35,751 bases of DNA from a bacterium. GTDB lineage: Bacteria; T1Sed10-126. The translations under genes were made by a program, and so were the position numbers. Where the stretch lies: positions 1 through 35,751 of the forward strand of contig PWHN01000028.1 of the NCBI GenBank assembly GCA_003554945.1, in the 5' to 3' direction. Below, piece by piece: positions 7,810 to 17,226 of the stretch (position 1 is its first letter; each line of letters begins with the position of its first letter). The notes below the pieces were generated by a model. The model worked only from the letters and a program-made list of their open reading frames with translations, was not told where the DNA came from and searched no databases.

Positions 7810-9179
7810 TCGAGATCAGCCTCTTTGAGTTTTCTATAGAGCGTGGAACGATGTATACCAAGCAACTCCGATGCCTGCCCTTTGTCGCCCTCTGTAACCT
7901 CAAGAGCCTTTTTTATATGTTCGCGTTCCATTTCTGCAAGTGTTTTAAAATCCTGCTCAGGCTCCGACTCTTCTCGGCCTGAAGACAGCTCAGACTCACC
8001 GCCAATAAAATCCAGATCCGAAGCTTCTATCTCCGCACCAGAGGCCAACAAGCTAACACGTTCAACGCTATTTTCCAGTTCCCTGATGTTGCCCGGCCAG
8101 GAGTAGCCCCGCAATTTTTCCAGAGCACCGGGAGAGAAGGATTTATCCTGTTCAAATTTTTCATTTGCCCGGTTTAAAAAATAACGAGCCAGGGGAATTA
8201 TTTCTTCTTTACGTTCACGCAGTGGTGGGAGTTTAATTGGAACAACCTTGAGCCGATAGTAAAGATCCTGCCTGAAATTTCCCGATTCGACCGCCTGTTC
8301 AAGATCTTGATTTGATGCAGCGACCACTCGCAGATCAACCTCTTTTGAAGTTTCGGCGCCAAGCGGTTGTATCTCTCCCTGTTGAATCAAGCGAAGTAGT
8401 TTAGCCTGAATTTTACCTGAAATTTCGCTAATTTCATCAAGAAAAAGTGTGCCACCGTCAGCAACTTCTACTTTTCCTTTTTTATCAAATTTAGCATCAG
8501 TAAAGGCACCTTTTTTGTGACCAAAAAGTTCACTTTCAAGAAGATTTTCCGGAAGTGCGGCACAGTTTATAGTCTCAAAAGGCTTATCCTTAAACTTACC
8601 ACTGTAGTGAATCGCCTGGGCTATGAGCTCTTTCCCGGTTCCGGTTTCACCGGTTATAAGAACGTTTGTCTTGTAATCACAAATCTTCATTACAACTTCG
8701 ATGATGCCCTGCAACTTATTGCTGGCAGTAATTATCTGTTCGTCAGCATTTTTGAATTCCAATTCAGGATAAGAGAGATCGAGACGGTGATGCAGTTCAG
8801 CTACTTCCAGCCCCCTTTCAATCTGTCCCTCAAGTTCATCAAAATCAAAAGGTTTTACAACGAAGTCAAAAGCTCCTTTTTTCATAGCGTCCACAGCCAT
8901 GTCGACAGTTGCGTAACCGGTTACTAAGATAACCGGGATTTCGGGGTATTCGTCCTCCAATACTTCCAGCAGTTCAAGCCCGCTCTGTTCCGGCATTTTA
9001 ACGTCGGATATCACCAGCTCTACTTCGCCATTATCCCGCAGCTTCTCAAGAGCATCAGCAGCACAATCGCTGGTAAGTATCTCATAGTCTTCACCGTAGG
9101 TATCTTTGAAGACCCGACGTATATTTTTCTCGTCGTCAACCACGAGTAGTGTCGATTTGTCTCCTGATTTTGCACTCAT
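7806..9179 (-). CDS. NtrC-family sigma54-dependent response regulator
   Basis: The 457-residue protein has three domains: a receiver (residues 10-125; acidic pocket D15/D16, phosphoacceptor D59 in ISDVKMP, T87, K109), an AAA+ sigma54-activation domain (Walker A GETGTGKE 177-184; Walker B TLFLDE 244-249; arginine-rich RERKEEI at 321) and a Fis-type helix-turn-helix (about 430-452, 'GQASELLGIHRSTLYRKL'). The sigma54-contact loop reads GAFTDA (224-229) instead of GAFTGA. The variant occurs in some family members, and the loop's Phe-Thr is kept. The start is ATG 9179 behind a good promoter at 9202-9230. The kinase gene follows with a 4-base overlap. Targets are not visible: I saw no clean -24/-12 promoter in the window. 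Confidence 0.95.
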   Translation of the reverse strand: MSAKSGDKSTLLVVDDEKNIRRVFKDTYGEDYEILTSDCAADALEKLRDNGEVELVISDVKMPEQSGLELLEVLEDEYPEIPVILVTGYATVDMAVDAMKKGAFDFVVKPFDFDELEGQIERGLEVAELHHRLDLSYPELEFKNADEQIITASNKLQGIIEVVMKICDYKTNVLITGETGTGKELIAQAIHYSGKFKDKPFETINCAALPENLLESELFGHKKGAFTDAKFDKKGKVEVADGGTLFLDEISEISGKIQAKLLRLIQQGEIQPLGAETSKEVDLRVVAASNQDLEQAVESGNFRQDLYYRLKVVPIKLPPLRERKEEIIPLARYFLNRANEKFEQDKSFSPGALEKLRGYSWPGNIRELENSVERVSLLASGAEIEASDLDFIGGESELSSGREESEPEQDFKTLAEMEREHIKKALEVTEGDKGQASELLGIHRSTLYRKLKEADLD

Positions 9180-9201
9180 TATTTTGCTACCACCTTAAAA
9201 A

Positions 9202-9230
9202 ATTTATGACTTTTTAGCGCTTACTGTCAA
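9202..9230 (-). promoter_or_regulatory. Sigma70/SigA-type promoter for the two-component operon
   Basis: On the minus strand TTGACA (9225-9230) is followed by exactly 17 bases and ATAAAT (9202-9207). Transcription would start near 9195, only about 16 bases before the ATG at 9179, with AAGGTGG as the ribosome site between. The -35 box is a perfect match and the -10 box is close to consensus. Confidence 0.75.
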
Positions 9231-9246
9231 ATGCCTTTTAATTCAT

Positions 9247-9269
9247 CATTGCGGGTCAAGCCCGCAATG
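9247..9269. repeat. REP-like inverted repeat (CATTGCGGG type)
   Basis: CATTGCGGG and CCCGCAATG form a perfect 9-base stem around TCAAG, followed by ACGAC. It is the best-preserved copy of the family also seen at 1391-1411. Confidence 0.8.
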
Positions 9270-9275
9270 ACGACC

Positions 9276-9412
9276 ACAAGATCAAATTCAAGATCAAGTT
9301 CCCCCCACCTTAATCCTCCCCCTCCAGGGGGGAGGAAATGAACGCGGGGATAAACCTCTTCCTCGGAGAGGCTCAAAGAGGCGAGCTCGCGAAGAAGCGA
9401 AGGAGCGAAAAC
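9276..9412. repeat. Composite intergenic repeat block
   Basis: ACAAGATCAAATTCAAGATC runs into a C-rich hairpin element, CCCCCCACCTTAATCC with CCTCCAGGGGGGAGG (9301-9335), and then AAAGAGGCGAGCTCGCGA (9375-9392). The modules are the same as at 5126-5240 but in a different order, which suggests dispersed elements that inserted next to or into each other. Confidence 0.65.
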
Positions 9413-9502
9413 CGTAAATTAAGTCAAAGAGCAAGTCCTCTCCTCTTCTGTCTCCTTTCCTTCGGGACAAACGAAGAAATCAAGCCGGTATTAACTTTGG
9501 CC

Positions 9503-12500
9503 TCAAGTGGAAACATGACCCGGTCGCTCCTCAACACTCTCAGGGACAACAAGCCATGAGAGCGCCCGGCGTTTCAATTTTTCAACCCCATAAAATATAG
9601 CCGGGAGAAAGAATAAATTAAAAATTACGCCAACAGTCAGACCAACAATAACAGTATGGGCCAGTGCTGCTCCAAGTGCTACACCTGCAGCACCTGTTAA
9701 AGCCACGGGAAGCATCGCTATCATAGTTGTGCTGTAAGTCATTAATATGGGGCGCAATCTATCAGCCGCTCCCCGCTGAACAGCTTCAGTCAGCGTATTG
9801 TCCGACGACAGCAAATCAGAGATACGAGCAACCATAACAATTGCCTCATTGACCACAATTCCCATCAGGATTATTAAGCCAATGTAAACTGGCAGAGAAA
9901 AGGGTTGCTCGCTCAAGTATAGCATCCAGAAAGTTCCGCTTACAGAGACGGGAACAGCGAGCATAACCAAAAATGGCTGCCATAGGGACTCGCTCACCCC
10001 CGCGAGCACAAGATAAATCAAAAACACGGTTATCAACACAACCCAGTGCATTTCCTCACGCATCAGCACGAGCTCACGGTAGCCTTCGCCAAGACTGAAA
10101 AAATAATCGCGCGGTAATTCCCGGGTTCCTAACCTTTCATCAATCTGTTGGTAAACCGAGGCAAGATCGGTCTCCCGGGTTGTAGCCGCCAGAAATGCCG
10201 TGCGTTCAGCATTTAAACGTTGGATCTGGCTTCCAACTTCACGTCTGTTTATTTCAGCAACAGAGGTTAAAGGTACATTTTCTCCAGTGCGTGTGGATGT
10301 TAAATATAATCTTTCGACATCCCGCACTTCGTCCATCATTTCGCGATCAAATCTGAAAACAATATCATATTCACGTCCCTCAACCCGCATTTCTGATGCT
10401 ATTTCACCGCCGACTTGAGCCCGAAGTTCATGCAGTGCCGCTCGAGGAGAAAGACCAAACTCAGCCAGGCGGCGACGATCCAGATCAACTCGAAGTTCCG
10501 GCTGTGGCCGTGGCATGATAAGCTGGACGTCTTCAAATATACCCATGTCCTGTAATTCACCCACGTATTCAAGACCAAGCTGATGCAGACGATCAATCGA
10601 GGGACCGGAAAGCTCCAGCTGTACCCTTTCCATATCTCCGGGAGACTCCTGTTGAAAATAAATCTGTATCCCCTCACGACGATATTCATCAAAAATTTCT
10701 GCCAGTTCACGGACTGCTTCGTCAGTGGTCACGGTGGTGACTCCCAGGGGTAATAGTTGAATATTTATATCGCCAATCCAGCGTTCAAACCTGGTAGTAA
10801 AATTTTGCACATAGTCCTTCTCTGCTATATCTCTTTCCATACGACCAATATCCCTCTGGATGCGTTCAATCGGGGTTCCGGGAGAGAATTCGATGTGAGC
10901 GGAAATGATCCGATCCTCAAAACCAATGTCCGTTGTCGCGCCAATTTGTGTCAGCAGAGGCAAGCTTAATAATACGAAAATAACAGCGACGCTAGCTAAA
11001 ATCCAGGCCAATGGAGTGGAGTGGTTGATAATAAAACGATAGCTACTGCGCAGATAAGAATGAGTGCGATCGCGTGCTGGTTTTAACAAAGTAAAAAGAA
11101 CCGGTATTAAAAAGAAGGAAACAATCAAGGAAGCAAAAAGCGCTACAGAAACAACAAGAGCCAGACCACTGTACATTCTGCGTATACGCGGCTGTACAAA
11201 AAGCAGGGGAACGAAAACAATTATTGTGGTTAACATCGCAGCAAAAAGAGGGGCTATTACCTCCGCTGTTCCCTCAACAGCAGCAGCGGCAAGACCATCA
11301 GTTTCAGAGTAAACCCTTTTTATATTCTCAGCAACAATAATTGCTGAATCAACAAGCATTCCCACTCCGAGAGCCATACCGCTAATAGTCGTTATATTCA
11401 AATCAAAAGGAGAAAAATAAAGCACAATTGTAACCACGGCCAGCGAAGCCGGAATAGAAAGAGCAACCACGAGAAGAAAGCGCAGTTCCCTGAAGAATAG
11501 GAGTAGTACCAGAGTAGCTCCAATAATTCCAATCAACAGTGCCCTGGCAAGTACTGCGAAGGCCCGGTTTATCGGTTCGGCCTGATCAAAGACAACATGG
11601 CTTTCAATACCTTCAATCTCCTGTTCAGCCAGGACTTCCTCCACTTCTGAGGTAAACTGGAGCACGTTGTGACCACCGGCCATATAGACATAAGCGGCAA
11701 CAGAAGGACTGCCGTCCACCCGGGATAATCCACGCAGTGGCAAATAACCCCGCTCAACAGTGCCAAGATCATCGATTTCGACCACCCGCCCCTGGTCGGT
11801 TCTATAAACGGGCAGACGCGCCAGATCTTCCACTGAAGCGATAGGCTCCTCCTGGGTTATCGGAAAAAGCCGATTACGGTGATATACGTCCGTCAATGCC
11901 TGATATTCGTCAGCCAGGTGAATCGCCTCGGAAATATTGTAAATGGAAAGACCGCCGGCATCTACGTAATAAGGAATAACATCAACAAGATAATTAATCT
12001 CGCGTCCACCGGCAATATCAACGTTAGCCGTCCCCTCAAGTTGATGCAGCGGAGGTTCGAGTTGATTTTCCACCCGGTGACGAACTTCCTCGGTTGACAT
12101 ATTCTCGGAAGTAAACGCTACGATCATAGCGGGCATATCTCGTGAAGTATACTGTCGCATATGAATTCTCTCCACGCCATCCGGCAAATCACCGCGAACA
12201 CGACGCAGTCGCTCCCGTACCTCGAGATAGCGCTCCTCCATATCGGCAGCGAGATCGAAACGAAGGTCAATCTCCACCTCACTTTCCGAAGAGTAAGAAA
12301 CCATTGTCTCCAGGCCCTCAAGAACACCGATACTTCGTTCAACCGGTTCGGTCACGTTTTCCTCTATTTCCTGGGCCGAGGCTCCGGGATAAACAATTTG
12401 AATGGAGATGGTCGGATAATCAACGTCCGGCAGGAGAGAAATGTCAGTTCTCAAGACGTAGATTCCGCCTACTATAAGAAGGAAGAGAAAAAACATTAAT

Positions 12501-12547
12501 ACGGCAATTTTTTTGCCATAAATACGCGCCAAACAGTTCTTAATCAT
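9503..12547 (-). CDS. RND-family efflux transporter, second pump subunit
   Basis: This inner-membrane protein of about 1014 residues has the AcrB-type layout: TM1, a first periplasmic porter domain, TM2-6, TM7, a second porter domain and TM8-12, with duplicated halves. Recognisable signatures are 'SLLPDVDYP' near the N-terminus, 'GVGMLVDSAIIVAENI' in TM4 and 'GIVVNEAIVMVARI' in TM10. Against AcrB, Asp407 is kept but the Asp408 position is Ser and the Lys940 position is Asn, so proton coupling uses a reduced residue set. I prefer ATG 12547, which overlaps the upstream RND stop by 8 bases; TTG 12556 is the alternative. Neither has a good ribosome site, so translation probably depends on coupling. 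Together with its neighbour it may form a heteromeric pump like MdtBC. It is the last gene of the long unit. The substrate is unknown. Confidence 0.92.
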   Translation of the reverse strand: MIKNCLARIYGKKIAVLMFFLFLLIVGGIYVLRTDISLLPDVDYPTISIQIVYPGASAQEIEENVTEPVERSIGVLEGLETMVSYSSESEVEIDLRFDLAADMEERYLEVRERLRRVRGDLPDGVERIHMRQYTSRDMPAMIVAFTSENMSTEEVRHRVENQLEPPLHQLEGTANVDIAGGREINYLVDVIPYYVDAGGLSIYNISEAIHLADEYQALTDVYHRNRLFPITQEEPIASVEDLARLPVYRTDQGRVVEIDDLGTVERGYLPLRGLSRVDGSPSVAAYVYMAGGHNVLQFTSEVEEVLAEQEIEGIESHVVFDQAEPINRAFAVLARALLIGIIGATLVLLLFFRELRFLLVVALSIPASLAVVTIVLYFSPFDLNITTISGMALGVGMLVDSAIIVAENIKRVYSETDGLAAAAVEGTAEVIAPLFAAMLTTIIVFVPLLFVQPRIRRMYSGLALVVSVALFASLIVSFFLIPVLFTLLKPARDRTHSYLRSSYRFIINHSTPLAWILASVAVIFVLLSLPLLTQIGATTDIGFEDRIISAHIEFSPGTPIERIQRDIGRMERDIAEKDYVQNFTTRFERWIGDINIQLLPLGVTTVTTDEAVRELAEIFDEYRREGIQIYFQQESPGDMERVQLELSGPSIDRLHQLGLEYVGELQDMGIFEDVQLIMPRPQPELRVDLDRRRLAEFGLSPRAALHELRAQVGGEIASEMRVEGREYDIVFRFDREMMDEVRDVERLYLTSTRTGENVPLTSVAEINRREVGSQIQRLNAERTAFLAATTRETDLASVYQQIDERLGTRELPRDYFFSLGEGYRELVLMREEMHWVVLITVFLIYLVLAGVSESLWQPFLVMLAVPVSVSGTFWMLYLSEQPFSLPVYIGLIILMGIVVNEAIVMVARISDLLSSDNTLTEAVQRGAADRLRPILMTYSTTMIAMLPVALTGAAGVALGAALAHTVIVGLTVGVIFNLFFLPAIFYGVEKLKRRALSWLVVPESVEERPGHVST

Positions 12548-15500
12548 TGGCTTCAAGGGGGGCGTAAAAAACCCCGTAAAGCAGAGGAATATAGACCAGG
12601 GTCAGGAAGGTCCCAAAAAGCAATCCGCCAAAAATAGCAAGCACTAGCGGGCGCTGGAGCGCACTGGCCTCACCACGTAAAAACAGGAGCGGAAGCAGTG
12701 CAAGCATAGTAGTAAAAGCTGTCATCAGAACGGGCCTTACCCGCACTTCGGCAGCACGATAAGTAGCTTCTTTCAGACTCATTTCTGATCTGTATTGACC
12801 AATTAAATCGACAATAAGAATTGCGTTGTTAACAATGATTCCAGCCAGGACAATAAAGCCCATGCCGCTAACTATAGAGATATCCTGGCCACCAAGAAAA
12901 AGGAAAATAAAGCCTCCAACAAAAGCCATTGGCACGCTAAACATAACCACAAATGGTGATAAGAGAGAATTAAACTGACCGGCCATTGTCATATAAACAA
13001 GCAAAATGGCAAATAAAACCGTCAACATTACCTCGTGCTGTAACTCCAGTATTTCTTCGGTCAAGCCTTCCACCTGAAGATAAAAATCAGCAGGTAAGGG
13101 AAAATCTGCCAGGCTGGCACTGATATCTTCAAAAATCCCATGTGGATCATCGGAGTCTATATCAGCCGAAACAGTAACAGTCCGCAAACCGTCCTCGTGT
13201 CGAATATTAGTAATCGTTTCGTCCTCACGTATTTCAACCACTTCAGAGAGATCTAACATACCGCCGAAACCGGATTTCAGGGGAATCCTTTCGACATAAG
13301 ATAGCGGGGTCTGTGGCGGTCGATCCAACCGTACCCGAATGCCAATTTCGCTCCCCCCGTCTTCTCCACCGGTGAAGTCTGTTGGAACATGTCCGTCCAG
13401 AGCAATATTTGCCGAACGTGCAACATCTACTACGGATAGACCATACAAAGCCACTTCACGCTTATCGATATCTACGGAATACTCCGTCCGATAGGCATCG
13501 AGATCGGTTTGAACATTATACAAATTCTCGCGTTCGAGCAGCCGGGATTGAATTTCTTCACTGAGATCCTCAAGCACTTCATAACTGTATCCCTGTAGCT
13601 TTACTTCAACCGGCCGGGGCAAGACTACAAGCTCCTCGGTGAAATCACCAAAAGCCAGACGATAGCTGGTGGAGACAGGAAAACGCTCCTCAAACTTTTC
13701 ACTTAATTCAAGCAACAACTCATCAATGTTCCGCTCTCGGTCGACCAATGGAACCATACTTCCTTGAATAACAATTTTGGTTGGATCAAAATCAACGTCA
13801 CCGGGCAAACGTTCACCCGTAACCACCAAAAAATCATCAACGTAACCGATGGTTCTCATTATATTGTCAATTTCAGGAATATTAGCATCAACTCGTTCGT
13901 GTGGAGAACCAGGAGGAAAATCTAAGGTTAATATAAAATTTGAAGAATCAATACGGGGAAAGAGCTGAACCGGTGTAACCAGATAAACACCAATTCCAAG
14001 CAAAGCTAACAGCAAAAGAGTTACCGATGAAATCAAAAGTTTATAGTCCCAGCATTTTATTATCAGAGTTTTAACCTGCCTGGCCATTTTATCAACAGAT
14101 TTATTTACCCGGCGGGCAATAAATGAAACAGATTGACGAAGAAGATGATATGGAAAAGCAACGGCGTATCGAAATAATTGAAAAGTTCCGCCGGCCCAGC
14201 GCGAAAAGAAATTGTTTTGCGAAGAGAAAACTTTACTGCGAGACAGCAGATCCGTTAATTGATAAAAGAGATAAGTTAAAGCGGGGATAAGAAAGAGCGC
14301 GACAAACAGCGAAGTAAAGAGAGAAAAAGCAATAACCAGTGCCATTATGGCAAAAAAGCGAGAGATAAAAGTAACCATAAAAGCGATTGGAAAAAATACC
14401 GCCACAGTGGTCAGTGTTGAGGCCGTAATTGCTCCTGAAACCTCGCTAACACCGTCAGCTATTGCCGCTTCAAAAGTTTTATCTATTTCAAGGTCGTAAT
14501 AATGGCGGTTGATATTTTCAAGGACAACAATAGAGTTATCGATAAGCATACCGACACCTAATGCGATGGCAGAAAGGGACATAATATTGAGAGAAAGGTC
14601 AAAGACGTAAAGCAGCAAAAAAGTACAGAAAACACTGATCGGTATGGCAGTGCATATTATGAGGCTATCACGCAGATCACCAAGGAAAAGAAGAATCACA
14701 AGAAAGGCAAATAATGATCCAAGCAAAACAGCCTGGCCCACGTTATCGATTGCCATTCCGATAAATTCTTCCTGCTCGTTGAGCATTTGCAAATCAACTT
14801 CATCGGACAAATAGATATCTTCGAAATAATTTAGTCGTTCACGTAGATCCGAGGTGACCTGCATCAAATTAGCATCGTCCTGCATATGAACGTCAAAAAC
14901 GACGGCGCGATCGCCGCCGTGGCGGGCTATTACTTCATCTCCTTCAGAGAATGGATTTATAGTAGCTATCTGATCAAGAAATATTTTATTTTCTTCGTCG
15001 GTCTCGATAGCAACTCGACCAATATCATCATAAGAACGAAATTGTCCCAAACCACGAACGAGCAATATCTCATCCCGTTCATCAAGGTCGCCAAGTCTGA
15101 AAGTGGCGTTGGCCTCACTGAGTGCTTCGGTGATCTGAAGCAGACTTACGTTGTAACCAAGCAACTGGGAGCGATCAACTTCAACCAGTATTTCCCTTTC
15201 AGGAAGACCGTGCAGTTCTACCTCGGCAACACCACCCACACGTGAAATCTCCATCTCCAACCGATCTGCGTATTCTCGCAATTCATGCAAACTACCGGTG
15301 CCGGATAATGCGATGTTTGTGATGGGAAAGTCGCCGGGGGTAACATCCTGTATAACAGGGGTGGATACATCGTCGGGCAAAGTATCTTCAACAAGATCTA
15401 TCTGTTCCCGCACTTCAACAGCAGCCAGGCTCATATCCGTTTCCGGTTGAAAATATAATTCTATTGTTGACTGATTTTCTTTTGAGACCGAATAAATACG

Positions 15501-15731
15501 TTCCAGACCGCTAATTATGCCAAGCGTATCCTCCAGCCTTCCGGTGACCAGTGTTTCCACATCCTGCGGCGAGGCCCCTTCAAATTCAGTCAGCACCGTC
15601 AGACGTGGCATAGCAACGTCCGGCATTAAAGCGATCGGCAGACGTAGAAAAGAGACATAGCCTCCCAGAAAAAGAACAGCAAAGAGGGCACAGATGGCAA
15701 TAGGCCGTTTTACAGGCAGTTTATAAATCAA
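12540..15731 (-). CDS. RND-family efflux transporter, first pump subunit
   Basis: A 1063-residue AcrB-type transporter with 'RLPIALMPDVAMP' after TM1, 'GVGMLIDNSIVVLENI' in TM4 (the retained Asp is residue 398) and 'GIIVNNAILIVDLIG' in TM10. As in its neighbour, the AcrB Asp408 and Lys940 positions are Asn. Between TM6 and TM7 there is an unusually long cytoplasmic stretch of roughly 70 residues rich in Arg/Lys and aromatics ('FIARRVNKSVDKMARQV'), absent from the second pump. The TTG start at 15731 has AGAGGAG 8 bases upstream, lying in the last codons of the adaptor gene 4 bases before. Its order after TolC and adaptor genes and before a second RND gene suggests a tripartite pump with a two-component inner-membrane trimer. 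Sequence does not tell drug efflux from export of envelope components. Confidence 0.93.
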   Translation of the reverse strand: MIYKLPVKRPIAICALFAVLFLGGYVSFLRLPIALMPDVAMPRLTVLTEFEGASPQDVETLVTGRLEDTLGIISGLERIYSVSKENQSTIELYFQPETDMSLAAVEVREQIDLVEDTLPDDVSTPVIQDVTPGDFPITNIALSGTGSLHELREYADRLEMEISRVGGVAEVELHGLPEREILVEVDRSQLLGYNVSLLQITEALSEANATFRLGDLDERDEILLVRGLGQFRSYDDIGRVAIETDEENKIFLDQIATINPFSEGDEVIARHGGDRAVVFDVHMQDDANLMQVTSDLRERLNYFEDIYLSDEVDLQMLNEQEEFIGMAIDNVGQAVLLGSLFAFLVILLFLGDLRDSLIICTAIPISVFCTFLLLYVFDLSLNIMSLSAIALGVGMLIDNSIVVLENINRHYYDLEIDKTFEAAIADGVSEVSGAITASTLTTVAVFFPIAFMVTFISRFFAIMALVIAFSLFTSLFVALFLIPALTYLFYQLTDLLSRSKVFSSQNNFFSRWAGGTFQLFRYAVAFPYHLLRQSVSFIARRVNKSVDKMARQVKTLIIKCWDYKLLISSVTLLLLALLGIGVYLVTPVQLFPRIDSSNFILTLDFPPGSPHERVDANIPEIDNIMRTIGYVDDFLVVTGERLPGDVDFDPTKIVIQGSMVPLVDRERNIDELLLELSEKFEERFPVSTSYRLAFGDFTEELVVLPRPVEVKLQGYSYEVLEDLSEEIQSRLLERENLYNVQTDLDAYRTEYSVDIDKREVALYGLSVVDVARSANIALDGHVPTDFTGGEDGGSEIGIRVRLDRPPQTPLSYVERIPLKSGFGGMLDLSEVVEIREDETITNIRHEDGLRTVTVSADIDSDDPHGIFEDISASLADFPLPADFYLQVEGLTEEILELQHEVMLTVLFAILLVYMTMAGQFNSLLSPFVVMFSVPMAFVGGFIFLFLGGQDISIVSGMGFIVLAGIIVNNAILIVDLIGQYRSEMSLKEATYRAAEVRVRPVLMTAFTTMLALLPLLFLRGEASALQRPLVLAIFGGLLFGTFLTLVYIPLLYGVFYAPLEAND

Positions 15732-15735
15732 TTTG

Positions 15736-17121
15736 TTACTCCTCTACCAGCTCGGTTTCAACTTCCATAAAATCACGCAGACGATCCTGATCGTCCACAA
15801 CCACGAGATCCCCCGGTTGAAGACCGTCTAATACTTGAGCATAGTGATCATCCCCGTCGGCTATCGAAATTTCACGGGAAATCGCTACGCCGTCACGGAC
15901 AACGTATACCTGCCTATCGTAGTCACCCGGAACCGGCGTCTCCATCAGAGCGTTTTCAGGTACTGCCAGCACGTTTCTGTCCCGATCAAGAATAAATTCA
16001 GCGTGAGCGAACATTCCCGGCTTAAGCCGATGATCCTCATTCGACACTCGAACTCTCACGTTAAAATTACGCGCCCGCGGATCAACCAACGGCTCGACAT
16101 TGTGAACAACGCCTTCCAAATTGTTATCCGGATAAGCGTCAGGGCTCACGCGCACAGGCTGACCGGGAGTGATGTTAACTATTTCGTGTTCAGGTAACTG
16201 AATAACCAGTATTATGTCGTCTATATCCATTAACTGAACAAGAGTTGACTCTCCGGCCTCCAGGATCTCGCCGGTTGACGCTTCACGCTCAGCGACAACC
16301 GCGTCAATCGGTGCACGAATAATGGACTCCTCAAGCTCATGCTGGACCTGTTCTATTGTACTTTCGGCCTGTTCAATTTCTGCTTGTGCCAGTTCAATAT
16401 CCTCAATAACTTCCTGCAATTGCTGATGAAGCTGAAGCAATCCAATCTTATTACGAAGCACGTCGGCGACGGCACGGAAGCGATCCTCAGCAATTTCAGT
16501 TAACTCTCGATCAGTAAAGGCGTCAATATAATAGAGGCGAAGGCCTCGGTCGTATTCACGCAAGACATAACGCAGTTCTTCTCGACTGGATTGAAGATCT
16601 GTATTAGCTCGATCTATTTCCGTCCTCAACGTCGCCAGCCGGGAGAGAGCCTGCTGTTTCTCCACCTGACGCTGGTGTAAAGCATTCAGAGATTTGCGTA
16701 ACTCAATCTGGAGACTGGTACGCTGAAGCACGGCAATAGGATCACCGGCAGCAACCGTATCACCGACTTCATCTACAAACATGGCCTCTATTCGGCCCTG
16801 GCGGGGAGCACTAACCTCGACGCTCTCGTCATAAGTGAAACTGCCGTAATGTTCGAGTGTCCGCTCGAGATCACGATATTCCACTGGCTGAACCGGAACC
16901 GAGATTCGATATTCCTCTTCATCAGCAGCAGGATCTTCCTCCGCAAAAGTTTCCGTCCCCAGAAGAAAATCCAGCCCGTCAAGAAGAGAGTGCTTGGTTC
17001 CTTGAAAGTATTCCGCACCGGGTAGATAGTCTTCTACCACGGGATAGTCGGAGAAACCTACTATTACCACGACTGTCGCCAGCAAACAGATAGCAACTAT
17101 TAAAAAAGTCTTTTCTTTCAT
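15736..17121 (-). CDS. Periplasmic membrane-fusion (HlyD/AcrA-type) adaptor
   Basis: The 461-residue adaptor has one N-terminal hydrophobic anchor (MKEKTFLIVAICLLATVVVI). A non-standard acidic spacer of about 50 residues comes before the first barrel-sandwich half ('ESVEVSAPRQGRIEAMFVDE'), then an alpha-hairpin coiled coil (about 150-275), the returning sandwich half ('RAPIDAVVAEREASTGEILE') and a beta-barrel domain ('GQPVRVSPDAYPDN'). It should bridge the RND proteins to the TolC-like channel. ATG 17121 has GGAGG 7 bases upstream. A 105-base gap with a palindrome separates it from the TolC gene, the only non-trivial gap in the long unit. The next gene follows after 4 bases. Confidence 0.93.
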   Translation of the reverse strand: MKEKTFLIVAICLLATVVVIVGFSDYPVVEDYLPGAEYFQGTKHSLLDGLDFLLGTETFAEEDPAADEEEYRISVPVQPVEYRDLERTLEHYGSFTYDESVEVSAPRQGRIEAMFVDEVGDTVAAGDPIAVLQRTSLQIELRKSLNALHQRQVEKQQALSRLATLRTEIDRANTDLQSSREELRYVLREYDRGLRLYYIDAFTDRELTEIAEDRFRAVADVLRNKIGLLQLHQQLQEVIEDIELAQAEIEQAESTIEQVQHELEESIIRAPIDAVVAEREASTGEILEAGESTLVQLMDIDDIILVIQLPEHEIVNITPGQPVRVSPDAYPDNNLEGVVHNVEPLVDPRARNFNVRVRVSNEDHRLKPGMFAHAEFILDRDRNVLAVPENALMETPVPGDYDRQVYVVRDGVAISREISIADGDDHYAQVLDGLQPGDLVVVDDQDRLRDFMEVETELVEE

Positions 17122-17226
17122 TAGCTAACCTCCGATGTTAAGTTCATTAATCTGTAATCGGTAATCAATGATCAAGCTTGAAGTAACTGATTACCAACTA
17201 CTGATCACCGATAATTTGATAAATAA
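17122..17226. repeat. Inverted GGTAATCA repeat between channel and adaptor genes
   Basis: GGTAATCA (17160-17167) is inverted as TGATTACC (17188-17195) around the perfect palindrome TCAAGCTTGA (17172-17181). A further GATCACCGATAAT continues the theme. The rest of this 105-base gap holds only the adaptor's ribosome site. It may be a REP-like insertion or an mRNA structure that adjusts expression between the two genes. Confidence 0.55.

Larger units (their letters stand above)
9180..9502. other. 323-base gap with promoter and composite repeats
   Basis: Next to the regulator gene lies a sigma70-type promoter (9202-9230). Beyond it come a REP-like hairpin (9247-9269), AAGATCAAATTCAAGATCAA strings, a C-rich hairpin (9300-9335) and a GAGGCGAGCTCGCGA block (9378-9392). 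Positions 9400-9502, just after the second RND gene, show no clear terminator. Confidence 0.65.

Noticed and set aside
9503-9560. Plus-strand gene running 9338-9559 into the RND 3' end
   Set aside because: It crosses repeat modules and overlaps the end of a well-supported gene in antisense.
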